Part shown: positions 1-8,741 of the stretch, piece by piece
Layout: the number at the start of each line of letters is the position of its first letter
Numbering within the stretch: position 1 is the first letter of the stretch
Source of the DNA: Rhizonema sp. PD37
GTDB lineage: Bacteria > Cyanobacteriota > Cyanobacteriia > Cyanobacteriales > Nostocaceae
Direction of reading: 5' to 3'
Length of the DNA: 40,850 bases
Assembly: GCA_029379215.1 (NCBI GenBank)
Contig: JAQYWO010000039.1
Location: 1 to 40,850 of the forward strand
The notes under the pieces: model-generated
Told to the model about the DNA's origin: nothing
Databases searched by the model: none
Seen by the model: only the letters and a program-made list of their open reading frames with translations
Position numbers and translations under genes: made by a program

Positions 1-241
1 GAGTCCTCGAGCGTCAGCGTTAGCGATAGCGTAGCGTTAGCGAGGCACGAGCGTCGGAACGAGCGTCACCCGAAGGGCGAAGCGGTAGCGAGTCCTCGAG
101 CGTCAGGGCTTGCCGCAGGCTACCGCAATGGACAAAGGACAGTTCGCAGCGTTGGTTTCCCTCCGTAAGAATCTGTCCGCGCTCTTGTACGCCAAGAGAA
201 GAAAGAGAGAGATTTTCACAACTGATGCACGGACTGCTATA
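1..241. repeat. Mosaic of dispersed repeats with the right end of a MITE-like element
   Basis: Positions 1-115 are dense in short GCG-rich words (GCGTTAGCGAG, CGAGCGTC) that recur at 38.2-38.4 kb, 39.9-40.1 kb and inside tnpB at 8.28 kb. Positions 137-179 match a cassette starting GGACAG and ending CTGTCC that is also found at 8920-8960 and 12265-12305. Positions 212-241 match the right terminal repeat of the elements at 11412-11546 and 12182-12366. The left end of this copy, if it exists, lies outside the window. The open frame across this stretch is an artefact of the repeats. From 242 to 372 I see only the moeA leader. Confidence 0.7.
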
Positions 242-372
242 GCAGGTTCGGTATAGGGTACGGTAGCTTGATTGCCGCCACCCTGTAATAGCTGTCAAGA
301 TGTGTTCACAGAAAGCTTGGCACTTCACGTAGGTGTAAAGTAATAATAAGAATTACAAATTATGAATTATCT

Positions 373-1611
373 ATGTTGGCAGTCAGTGATGCAGAAGCAA
401 TTATTTTGAATTTAGTGCAACCTCTGGACAGTCAACAAGATACAGAAGTTGTCGATTTGGTAGCAGCAAGTAATCGTGTTCTTGCTTCTCCTGTTACAAG
501 CCTTCTTCATTTTCCTCATTGGGATAATTCTGCAATGGACGGCTATGCAGTCCGTTACGAAGACGTTCAGTACTGTAGCTCAGAAAATCCAGCAGTTTTA
601 GAAATTGTTGAGGAAATTCAAGCAGGCTATAAACCCAAAATTCCGATTCAACCAGGACAAGCAGCGCGAATTTTGACAGGGGCGATTTTACCACAAGGCG
701 CGGATACAGTGGTCATACAGGAGGTCACACGCCGGAAAGATGGTGAAGTGACAATCCTCACCGCTCCAAAACCGCAACAATTTGTCAGATACCGAGGATC
801 GTACTACCAATCTGGGACACAACTACTACCTAAAGGTATTCGATTGACTGCTCCAGAAATTGCAGTGTTAGCGGCTGCCCAGTGTCAACAAGTACGTGTT
901 TACCGTTATCCAAGAGTGGCAATTTTATCAACAGGTGATGAATTAGTCACGATTGAGCAACCATTACAACCGGGGCAAATAGTTGATTCAAACCAGTACG
1001 CGTTGGCAGCTTTGGTAAGACAGAGTGCTGCCGAACCGCTGATGTTAGGAATTGTGAAAGATGAACCAGAAGACATTCAAAAAGCGATCGCCTATGCCTT
1101 AGCCAATGCCGATATCGTTCTCTCTTCTGGTGGTGTTTCAGTAGGTGATTATGACTATGTTGAACAAATATTAGAGTCATCGGGGGGAGAAATTCAAATT
1201 CGTGCGGTGCGTATGAAACCAGGGAAACCCCTGACTGTTGCGACATTTTCCTCTCCCCAGGCTCACCTGTACTTTGGTTTACCAGGAAACCCTGCTGCTG
1301 TTTTTGTCACTTTTTGGCGATTTGTTCAACCAGTGATCAAAAAACTTTCGGGACTGGCTGAAGGTTGGGAACCAGTATTTGTGAGGGCGCGATCGCTACA
1401 AGATTTGCGATCAAATGGTGAGCGTGAAACTTACCTTTGGGGTCAGTTATTTTTGAGTCACGAGGGAGTTTATGAATTTCGCCTCGCTGAAGGTAGTCAT
1501 AGTTCTGGCAACTTAATTAACTTAGCTCAAACTAACGCCTTAGCAATTCTCCAAGTTGGTGAAACATTAGTTCCAAAAGGAGAAAAGGTGCGAGTTTTAA
1601 AGATAAATTAA
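373..1611 (+). CDS. moeA: Molybdopterin molybdenumtransferase MoeA
   Basis: Family knowledge: MoeA inserts molybdate into adenylylated molybdopterin, the last common step of molybdenum cofactor synthesis, in the cytoplasm. In a nitrate-using cyanobacterium the cofactor would serve nitrate reductase. Seen: 412 residues, the usual family length, with the N-terminal signature DNSAMDGYAV (residues 51-60), the MoCF-binding segment STGDELV (about 186-192), GGVSVGDYD (253-261), and GLPGNPAAV (302-310), in the expected order. The C-terminal beta-barrel domain IV is present. The ATG at 373 has no strong Shine-Dalgarno, but the signature lies at the normal distance from it. The gene converges on the c-di-GMP gene with only 21 bases between the stop codons and no obvious terminator. 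No other molybdenum cofactor genes are in the window. Confidence 0.95.
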   Translation: MLAVSDAEAIILNLVQPLDSQQDTEVVDLVAASNRVLASPVTSLLHFPHWDNSAMDGYAVRYEDVQYCSSENPAVLEIVEEIQAGYKPKIPIQPGQAARILTGAILPQGADTVVIQEVTRRKDGEVTILTAPKPQQFVRYRGSYYQSGTQLLPKGIRLTAPEIAVLAAAQCQQVRVYRYPRVAILSTGDELVTIEQPLQPGQIVDSNQYALAALVRQSAAEPLMLGIVKDEPEDIQKAIAYALANADIVLSSGGVSVGDYDYVEQILESSGGEIQIRAVRMKPGKPLTVATFSSPQAHLYFGLPGNPAAVFVTFWRFVQPVIKKLSGLAEGWEPVFVRARSLQDLRSNGERETYLWGQLFLSHEGVYEFRLAEGSHSSGNLINLAQTNALAILQVGETLVPKGEKVRVLKIN

Positions 1612-1632
1612 TTGTTAGTTGTTGATGGCTAG

Positions 1633-4263
1633 CTAATTGCTGGTTTCTTGAAGAATTTCTGTTGCTTTTTGGGCAGAAAGCGGTCGATAGAACAGGAAAC
1701 CCTGTACATCTTCACAATTGATAGACTTTAAGAACTCCAATTCCTCTTCCTTCTCGACGCCTTCAGCCGTCAGTCTCAATCCCAAGCTTTGCCCTAAGGC
1801 AACTATTGCAGTAACAATATGAGCAACTTTGGAGTCTGTCGTTAATTCTTGAATAAAAGATTTATCGATTTTTAGATTGTGGAGAGGCAACATCTGTAGC
1901 CGCGAGAGCGAAGAATGTCCCGTGCCAAAGTCATCAATTGATAGGTATACGCCCATTTTCTCCAGCTCGTACAGCACAGTTTTCGTATATTTTAAATTCT
2001 CTATAGCAGTTGTTTCTGTGATCTCTAACTCTAGAAAGTGCGGATCTAGCTTTGTCTGCTGTAAAATTCTGACTATTGTCTCCACTAGTTTGGGTTGGCG
2101 GAACTGCTTAGGAGAGAGATTGACGGAGATAGTGAGGGGAGGAAATCCTGCTTCTTGCCAAGCTTTGTTTTGTTTGCAAGCTTTCTGTAGAACCCATTCT
2201 CCGATGGGGACGATTAATCCACTTTCTTCAGCAAGGGGAATGAAGACATTAGGAGACACCAATCCCATTTCCGGGTGTTGCCAACGCAACAAAGCCTCCA
2301 TCCCAATAATTTTTCCAGTTGTAGCATTAACTCGTGGCTGGTAATATACCACCAATTCTTCCCGCTCCAAAACATAACGCAAGCTCTTCTCTAAACTGAG
2401 GATTTCAGGAGTTTTAGTACTTAAAGAAGTGCTGTAGAACTGGTAGTGATTCCTCCCAGAATCTTTAGCATGATACAAAGCCGCATCTGCGTGCTGAATT
2501 AGAGTTTCTACATCAGGGCTATCCTCATTGAGTAAGGCAATGCCGAGACTGGCACTCACATAAAGTTCGTGTTCTTCGATCTCAAACAATCTCTCTAATG
2601 CTTGTAGGATTCTCTTAGCAACCTGGACGACTTCATCAACATAACTCACTTGTGGCAGTAGGATAGTAAATTCATCGCCTCCCCAACGAGCAACAGTATC
2701 ACCAACTCTGAGGGAATCTTTCAATCGTTGAGCAACGCCTTGCAACAATTTGTCTCCTAGTGTATGTCCTAAAGTATCGTTGATGGTTTTGAACCGATCT
2801 AAGTCAAGAAACATTACAGCTAGACTTTCTCTATTCCGAACCACGTTATGTAGGGCATTGGAGAGTAGTTGATCAAAAAGCAGGCGATTAGGTAAGCCAG
2901 TCAAGAGATCATGGAGAGCTTGGTAGCGAATTTTGTCTTCCACTTGCAGGCGTTGGCGAGCGCTACTAATACTAGCTGCCATCGTCAACAAAGTCGATTC
3001 TTCATGCTTTGACCATTGACGTTTTTTAGAACAGTCTGCAAAGCCAAGGTATCCCCAAAACTGATTGTCTAACCGCAGAGGTACCAAGAGCAGGGATTGA
3101 ACGCCGTCTCGGTTGAGGAGTTCTTGTTCGGAAGCTGGAAATTCTTGAACGATCCCACTAATCGTCTGTCCACTAGATAAAGCAGTATACCACCGATCTA
3201 ATCCATTCGCTTGATAAAGCAAATTTTGCCAGTGGCGACTTGAAGGATCAAGATCAGAGCGAGTCCATTCAACCCGCAAGCTCAGAACTATTTCCTTTGT
3301 CACGGGGTGGGGATGACTCTCAAAGAGGTAAGCTCGATCTACAGCGGCCGTTTCACCTAACGTAGTCAGAACTTTGTAAAGAGCCGTATCATAGTTCATT
3401 TCCACTAGTAGATAGTTAGCCGCTTCACAAACTGCTTGTAGCAAGCGATCCCGGTGGAGGAGTTCTGCTTCGGCTCGCTTTTGCTCAGTAATTTCCCTAT
3501 TGAAAATTCTAATTAAATCGCATTCGGGAAGGTAGTGAACGGATTGCTCAAAAACTTCACTGTTAACTTCTACCTCTCGAACAAAAGATTTTCCTGCTAA
3601 ATTTTGGATTTCTCTGACGAGTCCTGCTATAATGGGGTGCTGTTTTTTTATTTCCCTAATATTAAAAAATTTGCGAGTTGCAGCTGGATTGAGATAAGTC
3701 ACTTTTCCCTCCAAATCCATTTCGACAATTGGATTAGGGTTCAGTTCAGGGAAAGACGCTAAACGGGCTAGGGCGACATCACTAGCTCCTCCTGGATTCG
3801 GAGTTGCGACAATGAGATTTTCACAAGGTTTGATGGCATTGGCTTGCTCTGATATAAAATGAGGCAAGTTTTCTACTTCCAGAGATTGAGAAAATGCTTG
3901 TTCTGACAAGTTAGAAAGGGCAAAATATTTTGCCTGAGCTTGATGACAGCCAAACTCTATCAGATCCCCATCTTTAAGTTCATGAGAAAAGCATTTAGTG
4001 CCATTGATAAATAAGCCATTTTTACTCCTGTTTCCCTTAAAGCTACCGTCAATAATTAGAAAACCGTATTGGTCAGTTTCTGCTACAGTTACCCGCATTA
4101 AAATGGCGTGTTGCCTCGATACTGATTTAGAACGAAGGACGATAGCGTTCCGGGAATCCTCTCCGAGAGAGTAAGTCGCTTCTTGAAGGACGATGGTTCG
4201 CTGCCCTTCAAGATCTTGAATAACGAGCAGGTGACGGATCTTTTCCTGCTCATTTCCTAGCAT
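1633..4263 (-). CDS. FHA-PAS-GAF-GGDEF-EAL cyclic-di-GMP signalling protein
   Basis: An 876-residue cytoplasmic sensor/enzyme with no membrane segment. Domains in order: FHA (about 25-110, with SVSRQH at 47-52 and KNGLFING at 81-88), PAS (about 165-265), GAF (about 270-435), GGDEF (about 445-610) and EAL (about 625-870). The diguanylate cyclase signature GGDEF (528-532) is intact, and an RxxD inhibitory site (R519, D522) sits five residues before it. The phosphodiesterase residues also appear intact: EALLRW (656-661), SVNLS, EITE, DDFGTGHSS (777-785), the lysine in LKID, AEGVE and DVQGF. Both activities are therefore possible, and which one dominates cannot be read from sequence. The FHA domain suggests input from a Ser/Thr phosphoprotein (family knowledge; partner unknown). 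The ATG is at 4263. The 255-base gap upstream to the HAD gene should hold its promoter. Confidence 0.93.
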   Translation of the reverse strand: MLGNEQEKIRHLLVIQDLEGQRTIVLQEATYSLGEDSRNAIVLRSKSVSRQHAILMRVTVAETDQYGFLIIDGSFKGNRSKNGLFINGTKCFSHELKDGDLIEFGCHQAQAKYFALSNLSEQAFSQSLEVENLPHFISEQANAIKPCENLIVATPNPGGASDVALARLASFPELNPNPIVEMDLEGKVTYLNPAATRKFFNIREIKKQHPIIAGLVREIQNLAGKSFVREVEVNSEVFEQSVHYLPECDLIRIFNREITEQKRAEAELLHRDRLLQAVCEAANYLLVEMNYDTALYKVLTTLGETAAVDRAYLFESHPHPVTKEIVLSLRVEWTRSDLDPSSRHWQNLLYQANGLDRWYTALSSGQTISGIVQEFPASEQELLNRDGVQSLLLVPLRLDNQFWGYLGFADCSKKRQWSKHEESTLLTMAASISSARQRLQVEDKIRYQALHDLLTGLPNRLLFDQLLSNALHNVVRNRESLAVMFLDLDRFKTINDTLGHTLGDKLLQGVAQRLKDSLRVGDTVARWGGDEFTILLPQVSYVDEVVQVAKRILQALERLFEIEEHELYVSASLGIALLNEDSPDVETLIQHADAALYHAKDSGRNHYQFYSTSLSTKTPEILSLEKSLRYVLEREELVVYYQPRVNATTGKIIGMEALLRWQHPEMGLVSPNVFIPLAEESGLIVPIGEWVLQKACKQNKAWQEAGFPPLTISVNLSPKQFRQPKLVETIVRILQQTKLDPHFLELEITETTAIENLKYTKTVLYELEKMGVYLSIDDFGTGHSSLSRLQMLPLHNLKIDKSFIQELTTDSKVAHIVTAIVALGQSLGLRLTAEGVEKEEELEFLKSINCEDVQGFLFYRPLSAQKATEILQETSN

Positions 4264-4518
4264 AGATTTTCCTCAAAATCTTACCTCATAGGGTCTTGGT
4301 CGAAAAAATACTGCTCCAATGAGTTTTGATTTTTCGCCCACATTTCTGTGAATAAGCTGCGTATAGTAGCGCGAGCACACCGCTAGTAATTGACTCTTAA
4401 GGAACAAGATGACACATTGTTCAGCCAATTAGTCCTGTAAAAGTCATAGTGCTGTGGGCGTGGAAATCACTCTTCAGTTAGACACAGGTTAAAAACCATA
4501 AATAGCTTCAACCTACCC

Positions 4519-5193
4519 CTACTCCCTTGCCTCGCTTGCCTCCTTATCATGACGGTTAATCCAAATACCTCTTAGTCCAGCAGCTTTAGCTCCATGATAA
4601 TCCTCTGCAACACTGTCACCAATATGCCAAGCAGCTTCAGGGGGACAGTTATGCTTTTCTAAAGCGATGGCAAAAATTGTGGGATCTGGTTTAGCAGCCC
4701 CAGCCTGTGTAGAAATGGTAACGGACTCAAAAAAATCTCTTAATTCTAGACTTTGCAATACTAAGTAAATCCGAGAATCAAAGTTGGATAGCACTCCGAG
4801 TTCAATCCCCATTTGCCGCCACTTTGTCAAAGATGAGAATACATCAGGATACACAAACCAAGGTTCAGCTGTGCCAAAGTGAATATAGACTTCGCTAAAA
4901 AAAGTTGAGAAGTCGGAAAATTCTTGGATAACACCTGCTTGTTCAAAAGTGCTAAAAGCAACGCGATACCACCACTCAAACTCGTGCTGAGGAATATCCT
5001 GCGGTTCTATATTAGGAAAAATCGGCGGCGGTGCGGCTTTAAAACTTTGGATGAATGTTTTGTTTAAAGTCTCAGGTGAAACTCCAACACCAAACTCCTG
5101 CGCTATCTGACTATATACTTCGCCCACACTACCTTTAACGCCGAAGAGTGTGCCAACGGCATCTAATAAAATAACTTTCGGTCGTTCTGTCAT
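4519..5193 (-). CDS. HAD-superfamily hydrolase (subfamily IA, REG-2/HDHD3-like)
   Basis: A 224-residue cytoplasmic HAD hydrolase. Motif I is LLDAVGT with nucleophile D11. The usual second aspartate of DxD is V13, as seen in the REG-2/HDHD3-like branch, so classical acid-base catalysis may be altered. Motif II is LSNFD (S136), motif III the lysine in AAKPDP (K168), and motif IV HIGDSVAEDY (D193 and D198). The cap lies between about residues 20 and 110. The substrate is unknown; the family mostly cleaves phosphate monoesters. It is on the same strand as the NADH dehydrogenase gene upstream, with a 95-base gap containing an imperfect hairpin (about 5235-5290), so co-transcription is uncertain. 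Confidence 0.9.
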   Translation of the reverse strand: MTERPKVILLDAVGTLFGVKGSVGEVYSQIAQEFGVGVSPETLNKTFIQSFKAAPPPIFPNIEPQDIPQHEFEWWYRVAFSTFEQAGVIQEFSDFSTFFSEVYIHFGTAEPWFVYPDVFSSLTKWRQMGIELGVLSNFDSRIYLVLQSLELRDFFESVTISTQAGAAKPDPTIFAIALEKHNCPPEAAWHIGDSVAEDYHGAKAAGLRGIWINRHDKEASEARE

Positions 5194-5288
5194 AAGCGTT
5201 TAGCTTTTAGCTTACCCTATTCTCTGGGTATCTTCAGCAATCAGCAGTTAGCTATCAGTTTTCATTGCTGACTGCTGATAGCCGATTG

Positions 5289-6482
5289 CTATTTAGATAG
5301 TGTTTCTATAATAGGACGGACAAGCCAGTTAAAACCAACTTTGAGTTGATGATCTAAAGTAGGCTGTCGATACAGATAAGCAAGACGACGGGCGACATAT
5401 GCCAATGAACCATCTAGTTTGAGACCTAATCCCGTAAAAGTGGCATTATCAACCCCTAAGGTCATCATCTCACCCAAGTGTTGATAGCGGAACGGGAGCA
5501 AAGGACGATTAGTTAGAGTTGCCCAAATATTCCAAGCTGTATAATCAGCTTGTTGGAAAGCAGCTTGTGCGGTTGTTGGGACTTGTTTTCCTTCCGTGTC
5601 CCTACAGTCTGCTAAGTCGCCTAATGCAAATACTTCGGGATAGTCAATAACTTGGAGAGTTGGTGTAACTTTAATTTGAGCGCGTTGATTTTGTTCAACA
5701 GGCAGCGATCGCACAACAGGTGATACCCGCGTTCCCACTGTCCAAATTACCAAATCTACAGGAATTGTATCTACTTGATTTTTGTACTCAAGCGCGATAC
5801 TTTCTGATTCTATTGATTCTACTTTGGTTTCCAAATCAATGAACACACCCCGATCTTCTAAAGCTTTACAAGCTGCTTCTCGGTTGAACTCGGGCGATGT
5901 TTGTAAAATTTGGTCAGAGAGTTCAATCAGTCGAAATCTTCCTCTTTCGCCTAGTCTGTCTGCAAGTTTGCAAGCTAGTTCTACACCACTATAACCACCA
6001 CCAACGATCGCGACTCTAATTTTGTCTGCCTCAGATTCTTCCAAAACGCGCAGTCGCTCTTCTATACGATAAACGTCTGTCGTTGAGCGGAATGGGTAAG
6101 CATAGGATGTCGCACCTGATGCCATATCTAGTGGTGTTTCCCCACCTAGTGCCAACACTAATTGGTCGTAGGAAATTTCTGGCTTATCCTGTAAATATAC
6201 CTGTCGCTGGTCTATATCAATTTTATCTACAACTGCTTGACAGAATCTTACGCCTGTGTTTTCCAAAACTTCTTCAAATGGAGGAGCAATTTCCCAGGTT
6301 TGCAGCTCACCAGTCAGCAGTTCATAGAGTAGGGGAGAGAAGAGGAAGCGATCGCTTTTATCTACCAGAACAATTTCAGGTTTTTGGGAGGTTTCCCAAG
6401 GTAGCTGGCTTAAGCGTAAGGCAGTGTAGAGACCACCAAAGCCTCCCCCAAGGATGCAAATTCTAGCAGGTTTTTGAGTCAT
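5289..6482 (-). CDS. ndbB: Type II NAD(P)H dehydrogenase, NdbB-like
   Basis: A 397-residue FAD flavoprotein of the NDH-2 family. It has two Rossmann nucleotide-binding motifs: GGGFGG (residues 12-17) for FAD, and GGGYSGVELA (161-170) for NAD(P)H. A conserved FALGDLADCRD segment follows, which contacts FAD. As I recall it, the N-terminus (RICILGGGFGGLYTALRL) and C-terminus resemble the cyanobacterial NdbB group (Synechocystis slr1743), linked to demethylphylloquinone reduction in vitamin K1 synthesis; other NDH-2 enzymes pass electrons to plastoquinone. The assignment to NdbB rather than NdbA/C is from memory of the family. I chose the ATG at 6482. An in-frame upstream start at 6515 would add 11 unconserved residues. 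A 95-base gap separates its stop from the HAD gene on the same strand. Confidence 0.88.
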   Translation of the reverse strand: MTQKPARICILGGGFGGLYTALRLSQLPWETSQKPEIVLVDKSDRFLFSPLLYELLTGELQTWEIAPPFEEVLENTGVRFCQAVVDKIDIDQRQVYLQDKPEISYDQLVLALGGETPLDMASGATSYAYPFRSTTDVYRIEERLRVLEESEADKIRVAIVGGGYSGVELACKLADRLGERGRFRLIELSDQILQTSPEFNREAACKALEDRGVFIDLETKVESIESESIALEYKNQVDTIPVDLVIWTVGTRVSPVVRSLPVEQNQRAQIKVTPTLQVIDYPEVFALGDLADCRDTEGKQVPTTAQAAFQQADYTAWNIWATLTNRPLLPFRYQHLGEMMTLGVDNATFTGLGLKLDGSLAYVARRLAYLYRQPTLDHQLKVGFNWLVRPIIETLSK

Positions 6483-7172
6483 CGATCTATGGGATAAACG
6501 ATCCCAACAAGGCAACTACTCTCAGTGTACTGATTTCTTTTGGTCTATTGCCATTAGTTAGCGATGAAGAGTGTTATGGATTGTTTTCTGAATCGCACAA
6601 TTAAGCAATTATATACATCTTAGGCAGGCTCGTGAAAATAAAATACCAGCATTCTGACAACGAGTGTCTGTTTTTACCAACAATTTCACCAATATTGGCT
6701 GGTATTTTATTTTTAAGAATCCTTGTTACTACAATGTTGGTATTGAATTCTCTTAGCTGTTTTACCTAAAAGAGAATGGAAAGTTGAAAGCCACCAAGTA
6801 TGTACTACTATGTCGTAGTACATACGTCTTTCAAGTAGTGGATGAAAACGACACAAGCAGTTTTAACTGCCTGTGTCGTTTTGTCTTTTCGGTTCTGGTA
6901 GCGTATCCAGCAAATCTTCAATAACTCTCGTCATCGTCAAGCCATTTTCAACAGAGTACTACTGCAACTTATTTAACCGTCTATCGGATATAGGACTACT
7001 ATTTGATTTTTGAAAAAAACTCAGTACACTTCAAGAGCCTTTTTTCCTATTAAGAGTTCCCTCCCTACGCAAACAATTATAGAAATCAAAGCGGATTCCT
7101 ATAGTCTAATTCTAATATATTTATTTTTCTTTCTTGTGATAACAAAAGATGGTATTTATGGTACTATAAATT
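6483..7172. other. Gene-free gap with three hairpins upstream of the tnpB element
   Basis: No convincing gene. The stretch holds a perfect 16-base inverted repeat with a 47-base loop (6635-6650 and 6698-6713), a perfect 11-base stem with a 6-base loop (6798-6808 and 6815-6825), and a terminator-like hairpin (6845-6882). Neighbouring genes point away from these structures: ndbB runs leftwards from 6482 and tnpB runs rightwards from about 7173. The hairpins are therefore not explained as terminators of known genes. A short rightward open frame at 7010-7228 overlaps the tnpB start in another frame and is unlikely to be real. Confidence 0.6.
6845..6888 (+). terminator. Rho-independent-like terminator without an obvious upstream gene
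   Basis: A stem of 11 perfect pairs (AAAACGACACA with TGTGTCGTTTT) continues into an inner GCAGT/ACTGC stem, with one mismatch between them. On the + strand it is followed by TTGTCTTTT. This is a classical intrinsic terminator shape, but no + strand gene ends nearby. It may terminate a small RNA from the preceding hairpin region, or belong to the left flank of the mobile element. Confidence 0.5.
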
Positions 7173-8741
7173 TTGGAGGTGGTGAATATAATTCTCGGCT
7201 ATATCTACAAGTTAAAACCCAGCATTGAGCAATCAAATAAGATGCATCAATGGCTTAATATGTTACGAACAACGTATAACTACAACTTGGCAGATAGGAT
7301 TAATTGTTATCAATCGAGATTTGTTTTTGGCAACTATTGTGACATCAAGACGAAAGCAGAAATATGTCCTTTAACTTGCCCAGTTGGAGGAGCTACTGGC
7401 TATCCCTGGAAAATACAAGGGGTCAGGAAGGGTAATCCTACCCCTGATAAACGTAATCCTGGGGAAATCCAGTCAGCACTACTACCAGAACTAAAGTTAT
7501 CCCGTCCTTGGTACAAGGGAATTGATTCTACAGTTTTACAGTTCAATATTGAGCGGCTGGACAAAGCCTATCAAGGCTTTTTTGAGGGTAAAGGATTTCC
7601 TAGATTTCAAAATCGAAGCACTTTTAGAAGCTTCACATACAAATCAGGAGTTAAAGTCAATGAGAATAAAATCTATTTTCCAAAAATTGGGGAAATAAGT
7701 TTCTTCAACTCTCGCCCTATTCCTAGCGGATTCAATATCAAGTCCGTAACGCTACGTCTGAAAGCTAGTGGGTGGTTTATTTCTATCAAAATAGAAGATA
7801 AAAGCATACCTGCACCCTCAATTATATCTATAGAGGACGTTCAGTCTGTTGTCGGCTGCGATGTAGGAATTCGTAAACTCATTGTGCAGTCTGATAATAA
7901 GCGGATTGAAAACCCTAAGTTTTCTACCAACAAGAAAACTCGAAAGCTGATGAATAAACGTCAGCGCCGTGTTAACCGTAAAGCTCGCCGGACAGAGTAC
8001 TCTGTCCGGCAGACTTTACGTAAAAGGAAGAGAAGTAAAAATAGGCGTAAGGCTGCTAATATTGTTGCCAGACTGCACCAAAAAATCACGGACAAGCGTA
8101 GTGCCTACCAGTGGAAAATAGCAACCAATCTTGCTAAGAGATCCGATGTTATTTTTATGGAAGATCTTAAGGTGAGCAACCTGAAAAAGCGTTGTAAGCC
8201 TAATCTAAATGAAGAGACTGGACGTTATCTTAACAATGGACAATCGCGAAAAGCCGGATTAAATAGAGCTATTTCCGATAGCGAAGCGTTAGCGAGTCTT
8301 CGAGCGTCTGCTTCATGGTATGAGCTTAGGACAAAAATTCATTACGCTGCCGAAAAGCGGGGAAAGATTTTTGAAGTTGTACCACCACACTATACATCCC
8401 AGCAATGCCCAGAATGTCATCATGCTGATGCATTGAATAGAAGTGGAGAAGTATTTATTTGTACTGAATGCGGCTATTTCAGCGACGCCGACCACGTAGG
8501 TGGTCTGAATATCAAATATCGCGGTGCAGCAATGTTAGGTATACCTTTAAAATGCCGGATAAAGATTGTTAAGGTACGCGAGGACTTCGCGAAACCCAAA
8601 CAACTCCAGTTGTTTGAAACGCCCACCGTTGAATCGCCAACGAATCAAAGGAGAAAACATCGTACCCGTAAGGGTGAGCGCGATGTGCCTGGGAACCCGC
8701 CAATTCAATTGAATGTATGGGATATTAAGGGCTTGGCTTAG
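7173..8741 (+). CDS. tnpB: TnpB RNA-guided endonuclease of an IS200/IS605-type (IS1341-like) element
   Basis: A 522-residue TnpB, the compact RuvC nuclease related to Cas12 that is guided by an omega RNA from the element's right end (family knowledge). Seen: N-terminal HTH_OrfB-like part, and RuvC residues D230 (VVGCDVGIRKL), E330 (FMEDLKVSNL) and D440 in SDADHVGGLNI. A four-cysteine zinc ribbon CPEC...CTEC (412-433) lies between the last two. The catalytic set looks complete. Oddities: residues 370-379 (SEALASLRAS) are a 30-base in-frame insertion of a dispersed repeat into the motif normally read as ISDASW. The start is also weak: the frame opens at TTG 7173, while a good ribosome site (GGAGGT, 7175-7180) points to ATA/ATT near 7188-7191, as if an ATG had been lost. 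No tnpA partner is present. Confidence 0.88.
   Translation: MEVVNIILGYIYKLKPSIEQSNKMHQWLNMLRTTYNYNLADRINCYQSRFVFGNYCDIKTKAEICPLTCPVGGATGYPWKIQGVRKGNPTPDKRNPGEIQSALLPELKLSRPWYKGIDSTVLQFNIERLDKAYQGFFEGKGFPRFQNRSTFRSFTYKSGVKVNENKIYFPKIGEISFFNSRPIPSGFNIKSVTLRLKASGWFISIKIEDKSIPAPSIISIEDVQSVVGCDVGIRKLIVQSDNKRIENPKFSTNKKTRKLMNKRQRRVNRKARRTEYSVRQTLRKRKRSKNRRKAANIVARLHQKITDKRSAYQWKIATNLAKRSDVIFMEDLKVSNLKKRCKPNLNEETGRYLNNGQSRKAGLNRAISDSEALASLRASASWYELRTKIHYAAEKRGKIFEVVPPHYTSQQCPECHHADALNRSGEVFICTECGYFSDADHVGGLNIKYRGAAMLGIPLKCRIKIVKVREDFAKPKQLQLFETPTVESPTNQRRKHRTRKGERDVPGNPPIQLNVWDIKGLA

Noticed and set aside
1877..2344. A 155-codon rightward open frame
   Set aside because: It is antisense to the EAL domain of a clear gene; no motif or ribosome site.
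5235..5290. Inverted repeat considered as an intrinsic terminator of ndbB
   Set aside because: The arms pair at only about 15 of 21 positions and no U-run follows, so it is mentioned only as an imperfect hairpin.
7010..7228. A 72-codon open frame overlapping the tnpB start
   Set aside because: Low-complexity hydrophobic composition, no ribosome site, and it crosses the tnpB ribosome site in another frame.
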